64,000 bases of DNA from Humulus lupulus (Eukaryota; Streptophyta; Magnoliopsida; Rosales; Cannabaceae): the NCBI RefSeq assembly GCF_963169125.1, contig NC_084793.1, positions 231,957,360 through 232,021,359 of the forward strand, given 5' to 3'. The translations under genes were made by a program, and so were the position numbers. Positions 11,180-22,547 of this stretch are shown here, in pieces (the stretch's first letter is position 1; the number at the start of each line of letters is the position of its first letter). The notes beneath the pieces were generated by a model. That model was not told the origin of the DNA, made no database searches, and saw only the letters and a program-made list of their open reading frames with translations.

Positions 11180-12141
11180 GTATGTATTTGTCATGTTTTT
11201 TATTTTCATGCTCTGAATTTTATAGGTTAGCATTGTGTTTAAAATTTTCCATTTGGCTCTTGATATCAGTTCTCCTGTGCGAAAGATTGAGGAGATTGAT
11301 AGATGGGAAGTGAATTTTGAGTTTAATTGAGAGATGTAATATGGGAACGGTAAATTTGCAAAACAAGCTTGAATTGTTGGTTTTTGATTTGCATGATCAT
11401 GGAAAAAAAATATGAAATTCTCTTTTACTAGAGAAAGATATACAAAAAAAGAATATTAGCATTTTGTTGGAAGTGGTTGGATTGAGATGAATGGAAGTGG
11501 TTGGATTGGAAGGGTACGGAGGAATGGACTTCCAGGACTGAAACTGCTAATGTGCTGCATGAGCCAGTATGTCTCTTTTCATCTCATCTCATCTCATCTT
11601 GCAAGTCATTTATAATTTAAGTAGTTTCTTTTTCTCTAGAGTTAATTATGAGAAATTCATAAACATTGTTTGGTAAATGAAAATTGTATTGTTCTGCTTT
11701 ACTAACTCTGTTAGATCATTCCTTTTAGAGCCTGAAGTTATTATAGTATTACTCAGTTGTGTAGCATTTTTTTCATTTAAAACCGATGTCTTAGGTTTTA
11801 TTCATCTTATTTTGTTTTTCAGACTTCACCTTCTGAATTATTGCAGTGATCACTAATTCACTATGATTAATGTGCATCATTATTCATTACAATGTTATTA
11901 ATTAATTTGTCTGTTTTACTCTTATTTACAAATTCTTTGTGAAATGTTGGAATTTATTAGCTGATGAGATATTCTGAAATTTCATAATGTTCCAAGTGAA
12001 ATATTTCTTTGTTTTAAGTTAAAGGACAGTGCTGCCGGTTAATTACTGTTTTGAAAGTTAGATGCTTATATTGTTCAGTTTGGGATTGATATAAGCAATG
12101 TGCTATATTATATCTTGGTACTTTTTTTTGGCTGTCTTCAG
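11180..12141 (+). other. Intron-like sequence containing the BIG5/DWF5 junction
   Basis: Begins as the intron after BIG5 exon 3 (gtatgt) and ends at a DWF5 acceptor (gtcttcag, 12134-12141). No exon of either gene is recognised between them. A less AT-rich island at about 11466-11562 ends with gagccagtatgtctc, which looks like a splice donor, followed by a catct microsatellite at 11578-11600. An ATG at 12098 inside the intron is in frame with the next DWF5 exon. The exact fusion point cannot be placed by eye. Confidence 0.6.
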
Positions 12142-15100
12142 GTTTGGCATATTCAATCCTTCAACTGTTTATGATCATTTGGGAGAAATATATTCTGCCC
12201 TTATTTTCGGAAGCTTGGTTTTTTGCATTTTATTATACATAAAAGTAAGGATTTTGAATTGTTATGTAATACAATTGTTGTTCCCCTTTCACAAATATGA
12301 ACTTAGAGATACATTTTTGAGACTCTTTCTTTCTGTTTTAAGGGCCATGTGGCACCGTCTTCCACTGATTCTGGCTCGTCTGGGAACATCATAATTGATT
12401 TCTATTGGGTAAGTGTGATTCTTCTGGGATTTCTGCTTTTCTTGTTTATTAAATTTGGGATGTGGTAAATTAGAAAAAAACTGTAATGAGATAAGGTTGT
12501 GAAGGTACATGTAAATTTAGGATTGTCGACTAGATTTTTGGAGTGTGACATTCTTTGTAAGGATAATTCACCTATCAGTTGTTCTTAAGTCTTATTCAAG
12601 GGCTTTGTGCTATCACATGTAAATACTATTAGAAATCACAATAGTTCTCTGCTTGATTTCTTCTTCTTTTTTATTTATCTAGTTTTTTAATTTAAATAAT
12701 CATAATAATAAAATTAGCACAAGTCTTGGCACCACTTGTCAACTGTCAAAAGGACTTTGAGTGGATTTTTGGTGGTGGTGGTTGTTACTTGTTTCTGTTA
12801 GTTTTTTGTTGTTGTCATTTTTACTATTTCAATTTTGCTAGAGAGTATGTGCTTTGTAGCAGCTTAAACTCTGCTGGGTTACTAAGTGTATGCGGTCATT
12901 ATTGAAATTTTCCCAAACCATAACTTTTGAATATCCTTTCGAATTTCGATTGTCTTTTTGCAGGGTATGGAACTCTATCCTCGCATTGGTAAAAACTTCG
13001 ACATTAAAGTTTTTACAAATTGCAGATTTGGAATGATGTCTTGGGCAGTTCTAGCTGTAACCTATTGCATAAAGCAGGTAGCGTCTATGGGATAGTTGTG
13101 AATTATGCCTAATTATGTCAGTAATTCAGCATCACTTTGTTTATGTCCATGGTGTTGGTTGATGTGCCAGTTGCAATATGAATTGCATTTTAGGTTTGAA
13201 ACTTGGCTCGCTTACAATTTGAAATATGTGGCAGCAGTGTAGCCATTGTATTGTGTGAACTTAGACTGTTAAAATTTTATTAACGAATCTGAGTTGCTTT
13301 GCCACAAAATCTCTACAATCCATTTCCAGCGGCCAATCATTTTCCCTCTTGTTCAAGGATTGTTTCTCTGTATAATTCATTTGAACAAAAAGAACACTTA
13401 ATCTTACTTTACTGTGTGCCCGTGCAGCTGGCCTGGTGGTTATTTCTTACCTCTAAATCAGACCCAACCTTCCTGTTTTACACGTCTACAACAGATTGCT
13501 TTGTGGACACACTCTTTAGCTCTTTTCCTAGTATTTAACGTCTATCTTTTTTCTTTTTACCAGTATGAAGTGAACGGCAAAGTGGCTGATTCAATGCTTG
13601 TTAATACCATATTGATGCTGGTGTATGTTACTAAGTTTTTTTGGTGGGAAGCTGGATACTGGAGCACAATGGATATTGCACATGATCGAGGTTCTACATC
13701 CTTTTATTTTAACTTTCCATCCTTGTTATCCATTATTTTATTAAACATCATTTTGGCAATAATCTTCTGGATGGTTTGATATTTTGGAACATGTACAAAT
13801 TTAGATGTCTTATTATTTTTTTGAATGCATACTAAGCATAACTTATATTTATGAATTAAGTGAGATAGAAATAAGATAACTTGTCTTCTATGAAGTCATC
13901 ATCATTAAAGTCTCTTACTTTCGTTACCATTCGAAGATTATAGTTACTTCCCCTTTAACCTTTTCCATCTATTGCTGTATTTGATCCCAATTACTTGGAT
14001 TGGCTACCATGACGTTGCAAATTCTTGGCCTTAATTTTAGCAGATAAATTGTTTCTACTACCTAATTTTTCACTGTGATTAGAAGAGACCAAATAATTAT
14101 TAAACAAATGTTCTTGTAGTGCTGAATTTATCTATTGCTTCTTTCTCGTTCTTTTGGTTTGTTCATACTTTCTCTCATTTGGATCATTGTACCTATCATT
14201 TTGACAGCTGGTTTTTATATTTGCTGGGGATGCCTTGTATGGGTGCCTTCTATATATACTTCTCCTGGCATGTACCTGGTCAATCATCCCGTACACCTTG
14301 GAACTCAGGTATAAAGTTTTCTATTCTAAGTTTATTTGGTCAATAAAATGTAATATTACTGCTTTTGTTCAGGAACAGTTCCAAAATGTTTTTCAACCTT
14401 TTCAAAATGTGAACACTTTTCTGCATTACTAGAGAGTAGGAAACTATAGCAATGGCTATGTAGATACCTTGGTGGGATTCAAACTTTAGACCTTATGGAA
14501 GCAAACCACATGTCTTCCCATTTGAGCTAACTCCCCTTGGTATACACCAGTAATATTATTATTAGCTTGTAAAAGCTGTATATTGGCAATTTGATTCTAG
14601 ATTTGAGTTAGAAGCTGCAAATCTATTCTACCAGCCAAATGCAAAAGTTGAATGCTTGTAACTTTGTTTGTAAGCTGCCAAGCCCATGAGATGAGCGTAG
14701 ACTTGATTTTTTTTGCAACCAACCATACTTTCTTTTCTGTCCTATTTCCCCATTGTCCCTGTTAAATTAATTCTTAATTTTAGTTGTCTACTTTGCTTTG
14801 TCACAGTTGGCACTCTACATCCTAGTAGCAGGCATTCTTTGCATATACATCAACTACGACTGTGATAGGCAAAGGCAAGAGTTTCGCAGAACAAATGGCA
14901 AAGCTTTGGTTTGGGGTAAAGCTCCATCAAAGGTATATGGTTCTCTGAAACTCGTTATTTGGTTCTCATTATACATACAATTTTCTGTATATCTGCTGCT
15001 AAATCCTGCATAATTCTTCCCTTTCTGTTTCACAGATAACTGCCACTTACACTACCACAACTGGGGAAACAAAAAGCAACATTCTTTTAACTTCGGGATG

Positions 15101-15614
15101 GTACGTTTTCAGGCTCTGCCATGTAAATCTGAACTAACTGGATTTTTTTTTCTTCTTGGTTATGAATGCGGGGGGTTCATAACCAAGAAGAAATATTAGT
15201 TGATCCAAGTAAGTAATTTTAGCTGATCCATGTAAATATAACTGCCACTTGTGCAATATTAGCTTTCATTCATAACCACTATATCCCAGAAATATTAGCT
15301 GCATTTTTCTGGACTATTCCAGCTCTTTTTAACCACGTAACTTACCTTACGAGTGCTACTAGTTTATTTGCTTGTATGGGAGAGACAAAATCTGATCATG
15401 TTAGTGGTTTCTGGTCCAACAGGTGTAGACAATTTACAAACCGATGCCAGTGTAGAGAAAAATAAATAAGTAGACGAAATGAATAATGGTTTGCGCGTTT
15501 TCATACAGATAAAGGCATAAAATCTTGACATGTGATTGTTATTGTAGGTATGGAAAATACTGGAAATCGTACTGCGAGAAGGTTCGGTACAGGGTCATCC
15601 CCGGAATTTACTGA
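12142..15614 (+). pseudogene. DWF5: Captured sterol delta-7 reductase (DWF5) fragment, 5' exons missing, one exon scrambled
   Basis: DWF5 is the 7-dehydrocholesterol reductase of plant sterol and brassinosteroid synthesis, an ER membrane enzyme using NADPH. Exons with GT-AG borders: 12142-12244, 12343-12408, 12964-13077, 13564-13690, 14208-14308, 14807-14932, 15036-15100 and a last exon 15548-15614 ending RVIPGIY and stop. Motifs seen include FGIFNPSTVYDHLGE, GHVAPSSTDSG, FFWWEAGYW, MDIAHDRAGFYICWG and YDCDRQRQEFRRTNGK. The first seven exons stay in frame with each other for 234 codons. About 120 N-terminal residues expected for the family are absent. The penultimate exon survives only as YIPEILAAFFWTIPALFNH (15280-15336) within rearranged DNA, so no functional enzyme is possible. 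Typical membrane-rich sequence throughout. It lies inside the CACTA element. Confidence 0.93.
15149..15193. repeat. Perfect 18-bp inverted repeat with 9-base loop
   Basis: Left arm 15149-15166 (TTTCTTCTTGGTTATGAA), loop tgcgggggg minus its last base overlap at 15167-15175, right arm 15176-15193. It lies where the DWF5 penultimate exon is disrupted. The arms show no mismatch, so the event is recent or a repair product. Confidence 0.85.
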
Positions 15615-16457
15615 GAAAATGTTGCACAAGTGTTTGTTCTATGTTGAGAATGGCATGTATATTCAGCCTTTCCAAATTAAATGATGGCAGGCTGGTATCA
15701 TGTTGTTGTTATTGTTGTTTTTGTAATGGTCAACTTTATGGATGTTGTATTTCTCTCATCTTCAATGACCAAAAACTTTTCTTGTTTAGGAAAATTACTA
15801 TAAAGTTTTGTTTCTATTTTTCATTTTTGAAGTAAAAATTGTTCAAGATTATAAAACTTTATTATGTTATGCTTTCAAACTTAAGTTAGAACTAAGATCT
15901 CATGAAGTAGACACATTTATGGTTTGAATTAGTTATTGTTTAATGTAATACTTATGGTTTATCAATCTATTGAGAATTACATTTTATGATTAATTTTGAA
16001 TTTTTTTTATCAAAATACAATAATGAAAATCTTTTAATTAAAAAAAAACCATATAAGTATACTTATCAAAATAAAATTTAAAATTTTATTACTATATGTT
16101 ATGATTTAAAAGCATATTATAAGCGTAAAAAATCGTTATGGTTTATATAATATAACAAACTAAAAATATTATTAAAATAATCAAATGTAACAGTTGAAAA
16201 GTGTTATGAAAAAAATACAAGATTAAATTTCAAATTTATAATCAAAAACTCTATCTAAATGTTATTATTTGAATATTATAGCATCTAAAAATGTGTTATT
16301 GAATAGTTTAAGATAACACCGAACATAACATTAAAAAAATGTTATAGAAAAGACTGGACTTTTAATAACATGGGCTACGTTAGCATTTTCAGAAGTGCTA
16401 TCAATAGTCCCAGATAGCACTTTTTAAGTGTTATGAATACTGTTTTTTCTTGTAGTG
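15615..16457. other. DWF5 3' flank and CACTA right sub-terminal region
   Basis: The DWF5 downstream region runs to an unclear border near 15840, then very AT-rich DNA with repeated gttat, ataac and agcact motifs up to the terminal repeat at 16446-16457. No coding sequence. Confidence 0.65.
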
Positions 16458-17319
16458 TCATGCCCTAATCACATGTTTCTCATGCATCACATGCATCACA
16501 TACTGGGTGCAGTTTTCTTACCTCTGGTTCGAGCGAGAAATAACATTTGAACGACCCTTGAGAACGATCGATCTTTTAATTCCTTAGCGGTTACCTCAAT
16601 CTCAGAATCATACCCTCTTCAATGGTAGAACATAACCCTAGATCATCAAAGCTTGGTTCCTCAAAATAGCTTCAAAATTCAAAAGAAAATGGAAGAGAAA
16701 ATGATGATCGGTTGAAGAAGAAGAGGATACTCTGTTTTACAAATTCTAAAGCCTTCTAATGGCTAAATATAACCTTAGGGTGAAAATACCATATTGCCCC
16801 TAAGCCTAATTAAAACCCTAAACAGCCACCAAGGGAAAAATCATCCTTTCCCGCCTATTTCGTTAATCATAATTAACACCCTCCAATTCCCATTATTCTC
16901 AATATCCTCAAATACTAATAAATCATATCCCATTACCTTTTAATTCTCAGTAATGTTCTAATCCTCAAATACCCCAAGACTCACCCCGAGCCCCGAAATG
17001 AACCCCGTTATGACCAGACCAATAACTTGCATTCAAAGATCGTCTCATGCCGAATGACTCGAACAAATCCACATATAATGTGGTATTATTCATAATTCAC
17101 CAACATGCATAAAAATACACAATTACACCCTTAACGGGCCAAATTACCAAAATTCCCTTATAATTAAAAATGGACCCATATGCATGCATTTATCATCATA
17201 TTATAATATAATTCACATAAACATGCATATAATCATTTAATAACATAACAATACAATTATGGTCCTCCCGGCCTCCTAATCAAGGTCCTAAACCTTATTA
17301 GGGATTTTGGGGCATTACA

Positions 17320-17528
17320 GTTTCACATCTCAGAGGATGGAGTGTTGGGTTTCAAGGTTAGATTATGCGTGCCTTATGATAAGGAGATCAAGAAACAAAT
17401 ATTTTATGAGGCTCATAATAATCCTTACGCTATGCACCCAGGAACCACTAAGATGTATCAGGATCTTATAAGATGCTTGTGGTGGGTAGGAATGAAGAGA
17501 GATGGAGCGGAATATGTGGCACACTATT
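17320..17528 (+). pseudogene. Older Ty3/gypsy pol relic, second part (integrase N-terminal region)
   Basis: Continues the relic at 6179-7991 after the solo LTR. HISEDGVLGFKVRLCVPYDKEI is followed by [14 protein letters not shown] and GAEYVAHYLT, the zinc-binding N-terminal part of integrase. The similarity stops exactly where a TG-starting LTR begins at 17529. Confidence 0.88.
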
Positions 17529-19375
17529 TGACGTTCGCGGTCCACACCGTAAGGATATCCCAGGTATCCTTTAGGATCTCGCCCTAGAAACTCGCACTCC
17601 GCATGCTAAACGCTGCTCTTGGCCCCTTGCTGCACTCGGCCTCGCACTCCACGTGCTTAACGTCGTTCTCGGCCCCTTGCCGTTCCCGGCCCTGCCGACC
17701 TCGGCCTGCGCCATTCCCGGCCCTTGCCGAATATCCACACATATGCATACATATCATAATAAAGCAAATAACAAGCATGAATAAATTCAATCAAAGGGCT
17801 ATGCCCTACAAGACAATCATATAGGGCCCTGCCCTACATACCAGCTCTATGGGAACAGTAGTTTTCTTACTTGTGTCTTCTTGAGCACCGAAATCACGAG
17901 CACGGTCTTCTAACCCAAGCCTCGCTGAAAACCTGTCACAACACATACATATCACTCTCATTACTAACCAATTTATAATCATCTCCTGGAACCAATCCCG
18001 TGCTCTCGGGACCTCCCGTTTCCCCCCACAAGGTAGCGAAAGCATCTCTCGAGCCCCCTGAGCAAAAGCCTAAAAACTGAAAATTTCCCCTGCCCAAAAA
18101 TGGCCTAGCGCCATGGCACTAACCCATAGAGCTGCGGCGCCCAAAATGGTGCCCTTCCCCTGATGCATCCTAGCGCCGCGGCACGGAAGAAAAGGGCCGC
18201 GGTGCCCATACACGAACCCAGAAATCTGGGCTTTTCCCAACATTTTTCCCGAGCCAAAACACTCCCAAATCAATACCAAAGCATACCTAAGTCTCAAATT
18301 CAATCCAAAACCCCATATAGACCATCTAACAACTCAGAAACATCAACAACAAGGCTAGACACACATTCAAACCCATGATTCACAAATTGGTTTAAAACTT
18401 TGTAAAACTTAAACCATAACAGAGCATAACCTCAGAAATGCATGGAATTCTTACCTCAAACAAGAATTTTACCTTGAGCTTCCTCCAATTCCAACTCCAA
18501 GCTAAACCCCTTTTGATTCCCAAGCTGAATTCTCACACTAATAAGCCACAAATCCAGCTTTCAGCTTCCATTCTCAAACTCTCAAAGTCAAGCTTGGAAA
18601 CTTAAAAAAAAACAGGGATGAATTCCTTACCTTTGAGCTTAACACACCCTTGAGCTAACTCCCCTAGTCACAGCAACCAAAATCCTTCAATTCACTAGAC
18701 CAAAATCCTCAAGACTCAGCAAGCTCTTAACCATCAAGGAGAGGGAAAAAGGAAACCGAATGTGAGGGAGGGAGAGCTGAGAAATTCTATTCTTTTTCCT
18801 TTCCTTTGCCTTTTCTAAAATGTTCTAATATTTCCCAGCCCCTATCTAATCATCACCAGCTGCCAAAAAGACCCAATTGCCCCTTAAGTTAGCCTAAGTC
18901 CTCATATGCCACCAAGGGCGATTTAGTCTTTTAACACATCCTGCTAAATCCTCGAGTATGCCTAAAACTCCCCGTTTAAATCCCGACATGTCTAAACTAT
19001 TACTATCACTAACTGCAACTCAATAATTCCCGAACACTTTATAATAATCCCGAAATACCCCGAAGCTCCTCCCGAGCCGGGTATTTGACCCCGTTGTGAC
19101 TTCCTAACTAAACAGCTCCCTAGGACCGTCTCGGAACGTGCATCAAAAATATATCACCATTATATCACATATATCACATTTATGCCTCAATGGGCTAAAA
19201 TTACAAATATGCCCCTAACAGCCAAATGGAGCCCACATGCATATTTAATCGCCTAAAAATGCACTCCAATAACATATTCATTAAATTCACATATATTAAT
19301 ACAATATAACAATTATTGCCCTCCAGGCACGCTAATCAAGGCCCCAAGCCTTATTAGCAAATTTGGGTCGCTACA
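17529..19375 (-). mobile_element. LTR of a gypsy-like element, no matching target duplication
   Basis: Plus-strand start TGACGTTCGCGG and end GGGTCGCTACA. The end resembles the 17200-17319 end of the other LTR (gctaatcaaggccccaagcc against cctaatcaaggtcctaaacc), so I read it as a minus-oriented LTR starting TGTAGCGACCC. Flanks (ctatt and agaat) do not match, suggesting recombination or deletion after insertion. It is non-coding, with a 51-bp duplication at 17590-17680 (ctcgcactccgcatgct, then ggccccttgc). Confidence 0.65.
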
Positions 19376-20899
19376 AGAATTATGTGAAATATTATTTTGA
19401 TAAAAAATATTATATGAATTTATGATGATTATTGAATTTTATAATCGATGTAATGATCCGGTAATGGATCTAGCTATATGCAAAGAAAGATTGGTCTCAG
19501 ACAAGGGAATGAACCCTAATGGGAGAAAAATCTCGGATTAAAAAAATAGGAAATATTATGGCACAAAAATATTAATTTTTCTTGACAACTAGGACTTTAT
19601 AGTTTACCCAATAAGTGTAAGAAAAATCGATTGAGATTTGAATTCTAATCAACCGAGCTTAAGAATGAGAATTTCTTCCTCGGGCCACTAAGGGCATTTT
19701 GGTCAATTTGATAAAATTACCAAAATTATGTGATATGTGACAAATTTTATTTTTGGGTCACATTTGTTTTAATTAATTAAGCTTAGAGATATTTAAATAC
19801 TATAGGGTAAATTTTTAGGGAAGTTTATATAAGTAAAACTACCAAAAGTTCCTTGAGTGTCTAAGGAGAGAGGTAAAGATGAGCAAGGGCATAAAGGTCT
19901 TTTCCGAGGGAGGAGAGAGAGAGAGGGGTGCGCAGAAAAAGCTAAGCCTAGGTATCTCAAGAGCCTAGGACACCTACCCTAGGGAGACTAAGAGCCTCGC
20001 CCCACCCATTGGCTAAACCTCCAATAATTTCCCTCTTACACATCCAATCATTTTTTTTAAATTCTTTTTCCTCAAGAAAATAGTTCTATCCATTCTCTCT
20101 CCCCCGAAACCGAAGACCTATTTTCTCTCTACTCTCCATTTCTTCCAATTTCTCTCCAAGAGCAAGAGCACTCTTTCCCCTAAGGAAGAGTAAGTTTCAA
20201 ACCCTACTCTATTTTTTTTCCTCCTCTCTTCCTTTACAAACCTGAAACCCTAAGGTTTATGTTGCATGCATGTGATCTAACAGCCATGCATGGCTTTGAT
20301 CTTATGTTGTAGGGTTCAAGAGAGGCTTTTACGAGTAGTACTTCAAGGATTTAGTACTTTGGTGATCTAGTGAAGGCAAGGTAAGAAATCTTGGTAGTTT
20401 GCATGTTTTCTTCCTCATCTAACTTTTCTACCCTAATCCTTTTATTAATAATCTACATGTGGAACTAGGGGCTCGGTTTTGTGAGTTTAGAGCACTAATG
20501 GAAGGTTTTGAAGAGATAAGTAACACATCTCCAAGCTAGGGCTTCGAAAGGTAGAATCTATGGTTGAGTTTTTTTATGTTTTGTGGTGATTCTTGTAGAT
20601 CTGGTTGTATATGATGTTTCAATAGTTTTTGAGCTTATTTTATGCTTAAGGTTAAGATTCATGTGTGGTATTATGATTTTCATGAATGCATGTGGCTAGG
20701 GTTATGCTAGAAATGCTTATTGTTGTTTGGTTGTGTAAAAATGCATGCTGCAAAAATATTGTGGTCTGGAATCCAATGGGTCAGATTGCACCCCACTACC
20801 TCTGTCTGTAAAAAATAATTGTTTATTTGGATATTTATTTGTGAGTACTTGATAATAGCCTTTGGAAAATCATAAAAAATGTATTTTTAAACCCGAGTT

Positions 20900-21490
20900 A
20901 TGAACATTTTGGCATTTTGATGTAAATTTGTAAAATTTCTGGGCAGCATACACTGCCCAGATTGTTCTGACATTTGAACGAGTTTTCCTAATAAAAAAGC
21001 TATGAAATTTGGTAGGGTGTTATTTTAAACATGTATAAGAGTCACTGTAAAATTTTAGAGAGAAATGCATTAAGGTATATGGGATATAGTTTTTCAAAGT
21101 TTGCCCTAGAATCTGGAAACAAAACTTCTAAGGAGCAAGCACTGCCCATATGACTTTAAATATTTGGTTGAGTTTTATAATTACAAAAATTATGAAATTT
21201 TTTAGGAAGATAATTTAGACATGTTGAAGAACCCTATAAAATGTCAGAAATATCTGGGCTACAGTATAAGAGAAATAAATTTTAAAACTTACATTATAAT
21301 CGGGGAAATACTTGTGGGCAGCAGGCACTGCCCATATTGCTTTAAAAAATTTAATGGGCTTAGCCATCCCAAAAATTATGAAATTTTGAAGGGAATTAGT
21401 TAAGATATGTATAAAGGGTTTTGTAAAATATAATAGAAAAATGTGTCATGGTTTAAGAGAAATGATATTTGTAAATTTTCCCTAAAAACT
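20900..21490 (+). repeat. About 187-bp imperfect tandem repeat, three copies
   Basis: Each copy has a gca(n)cactgccca core (actgccc at 20952, 21141 and 21327), followed by atgaaattt and a gtataa- or gttgaag-containing segment. The first core lies in an inverted repeat CTGGGCAG/CTGCCCAG (20939-20960). The related LTRs at 25048 and 37302 also have diffuse repeats in the matching region. Confidence 0.65.
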
Positions 21491-22547
21491 GAAAAGTAGT
21501 AATTTTGAACTTTAACAAAAAAATGTTTTTGGGAGGATAGTTCTCTTAACCTAAAACAAGTTTTGACGAGAGGCTTTCACCTAGTTCTCGTCCTTATGAC
21601 TCAGAATACGTGAATGATAGTTTAAGGTTTTTTCCGAAAACTCAACTTAGGGCAACAGTTTAAAAAGGAGACTTTACCACTTTAAATTAAATAGTGGAAG
21701 TAAAGTTTTGGAAATGAAAAGAAATAATCCTTTGCAAAGATAACTAAGGATTTTGAGACTTAACCAATTCCAAATTAGCATGAGTTCATTAAAAGTTGAT
21801 TTTTACCATTGTTAAGTTAAGGTTCCAATTGCGCTTCTTTTAAAAAATAACGTAAAAAGAGATCCTAAGTTATGGATAAAAATGGTAAGAATGGGAGTTG
21901 GGTTTTGTAGAATCATTAAGAGAACAGGATAACATTGTCATATATTATTTGTAAAGGGTCAAAAAGTGGTATTTTGATAAATGATAGAAAATAGTAAACT
22001 TTCATAAGAGGACCACAAGTTGGTATTTTTCTAAAGATAGAAGTTGAGTAGAACTCCTTTTTCCAAAAACCAAAATATGAGTTATCCGATAAGAGATTTC
22101 TCTAGTTAAAGAATATTAATATGCACAGGACGGAGAGCGTGTTGCAGTGAGACCGATTTTCTCATTTTACCGTACAGACTAAAACAAAATCCGACCTTAT
22201 ACACTACAAGGTGTATAAGAGGCTATAGTATAGAGTCTCTAAGACAATTTTATTGCATGTAGCTATCATAGAATATTAGCTATCAGAGTATGCCATAGTT
22301 TAATCCGAGTGCACTGTATTTATTATAGTAACCGCGAAAGAAAAAACGAATAGCAATGTTAAAGATCCATCTGGGAACTAAGGACTCCAAGTAAGTTAGG
22401 ATTTTTTTTTCTTGGCTACAACATGAATATACTAGTGTGTGCTTGTAGTAGTAGATTACACTAGTTTTGTTTCGGTCGTCCATACCAGGGTTTGCTTAAT
22501 GTCTACCTTTGCAATGCTTAGGCATTCTGTAGCTTAATGGTAAGTGA

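Larger units (their letters stand above)
9337..16457 (+). mobile_element. Non-autonomous CACTA transposon carrying pieces of two host genes
   Basis: The left end reads CACTACAACAAA (9337-9348). The right end is its inverse with one mismatch, TTTCTTGTAGTG (16446-16457). Both are flanked by the 3-bp duplication TCA (9334-9336 and 16458-16460), the size made by CACTA transposases. The right sub-terminal 300 bp hold repeated gttat/ataac motifs and the inverted pair agtgctat/atagcact, a usual CACTA feature. No transposase frame is present. The cargo is a BIG5 5' fragment (promoter, leader and three coding exons) followed by a DWF5 fragment lacking its 5' exons, both on the plus strand with introns. 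This makes it a gene-capturing (Pack-CACTA type) element. Confidence 0.9.
7992..17319. mobile_element. Solo LTR (about 2.2 kb without its insert), target duplication GTTTC
   Basis: Starts TGTAACGCCC and ends GGCATTACA, flanked by GTTTC at 7987-7991 and 17320-17324. Removing it and one duplicate rejoins the pol relic in frame (RF then HISEDGVLGF), which is strong support for the boundaries. The 7,121-bp CACTA element at 9337-16457 and its duplicated TCA sit inside; the remainder is 2,204 bp without coding sequence, so a solo LTR is the simplest reading. The right end resembles that of 17529-19375, suggesting minus orientation. The left end resembles the LTR start at 63948. Confidence 0.82.

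Noticed and set aside
10254..11230. BIG5 and DWF5 as intact resident host genes
   Set aside because: Only 146 N-terminal codons of BIG5 are present, DWF5 lacks its first exons and one later exon is destroyed, and both lie between CACTA ends with a TCA duplication.
17603..18378. Several 60-80 codon frames in GC-rich DNA
   Set aside because: They lie in an LTR with a 51-bp duplication and overlap on both strands; composition explains them.
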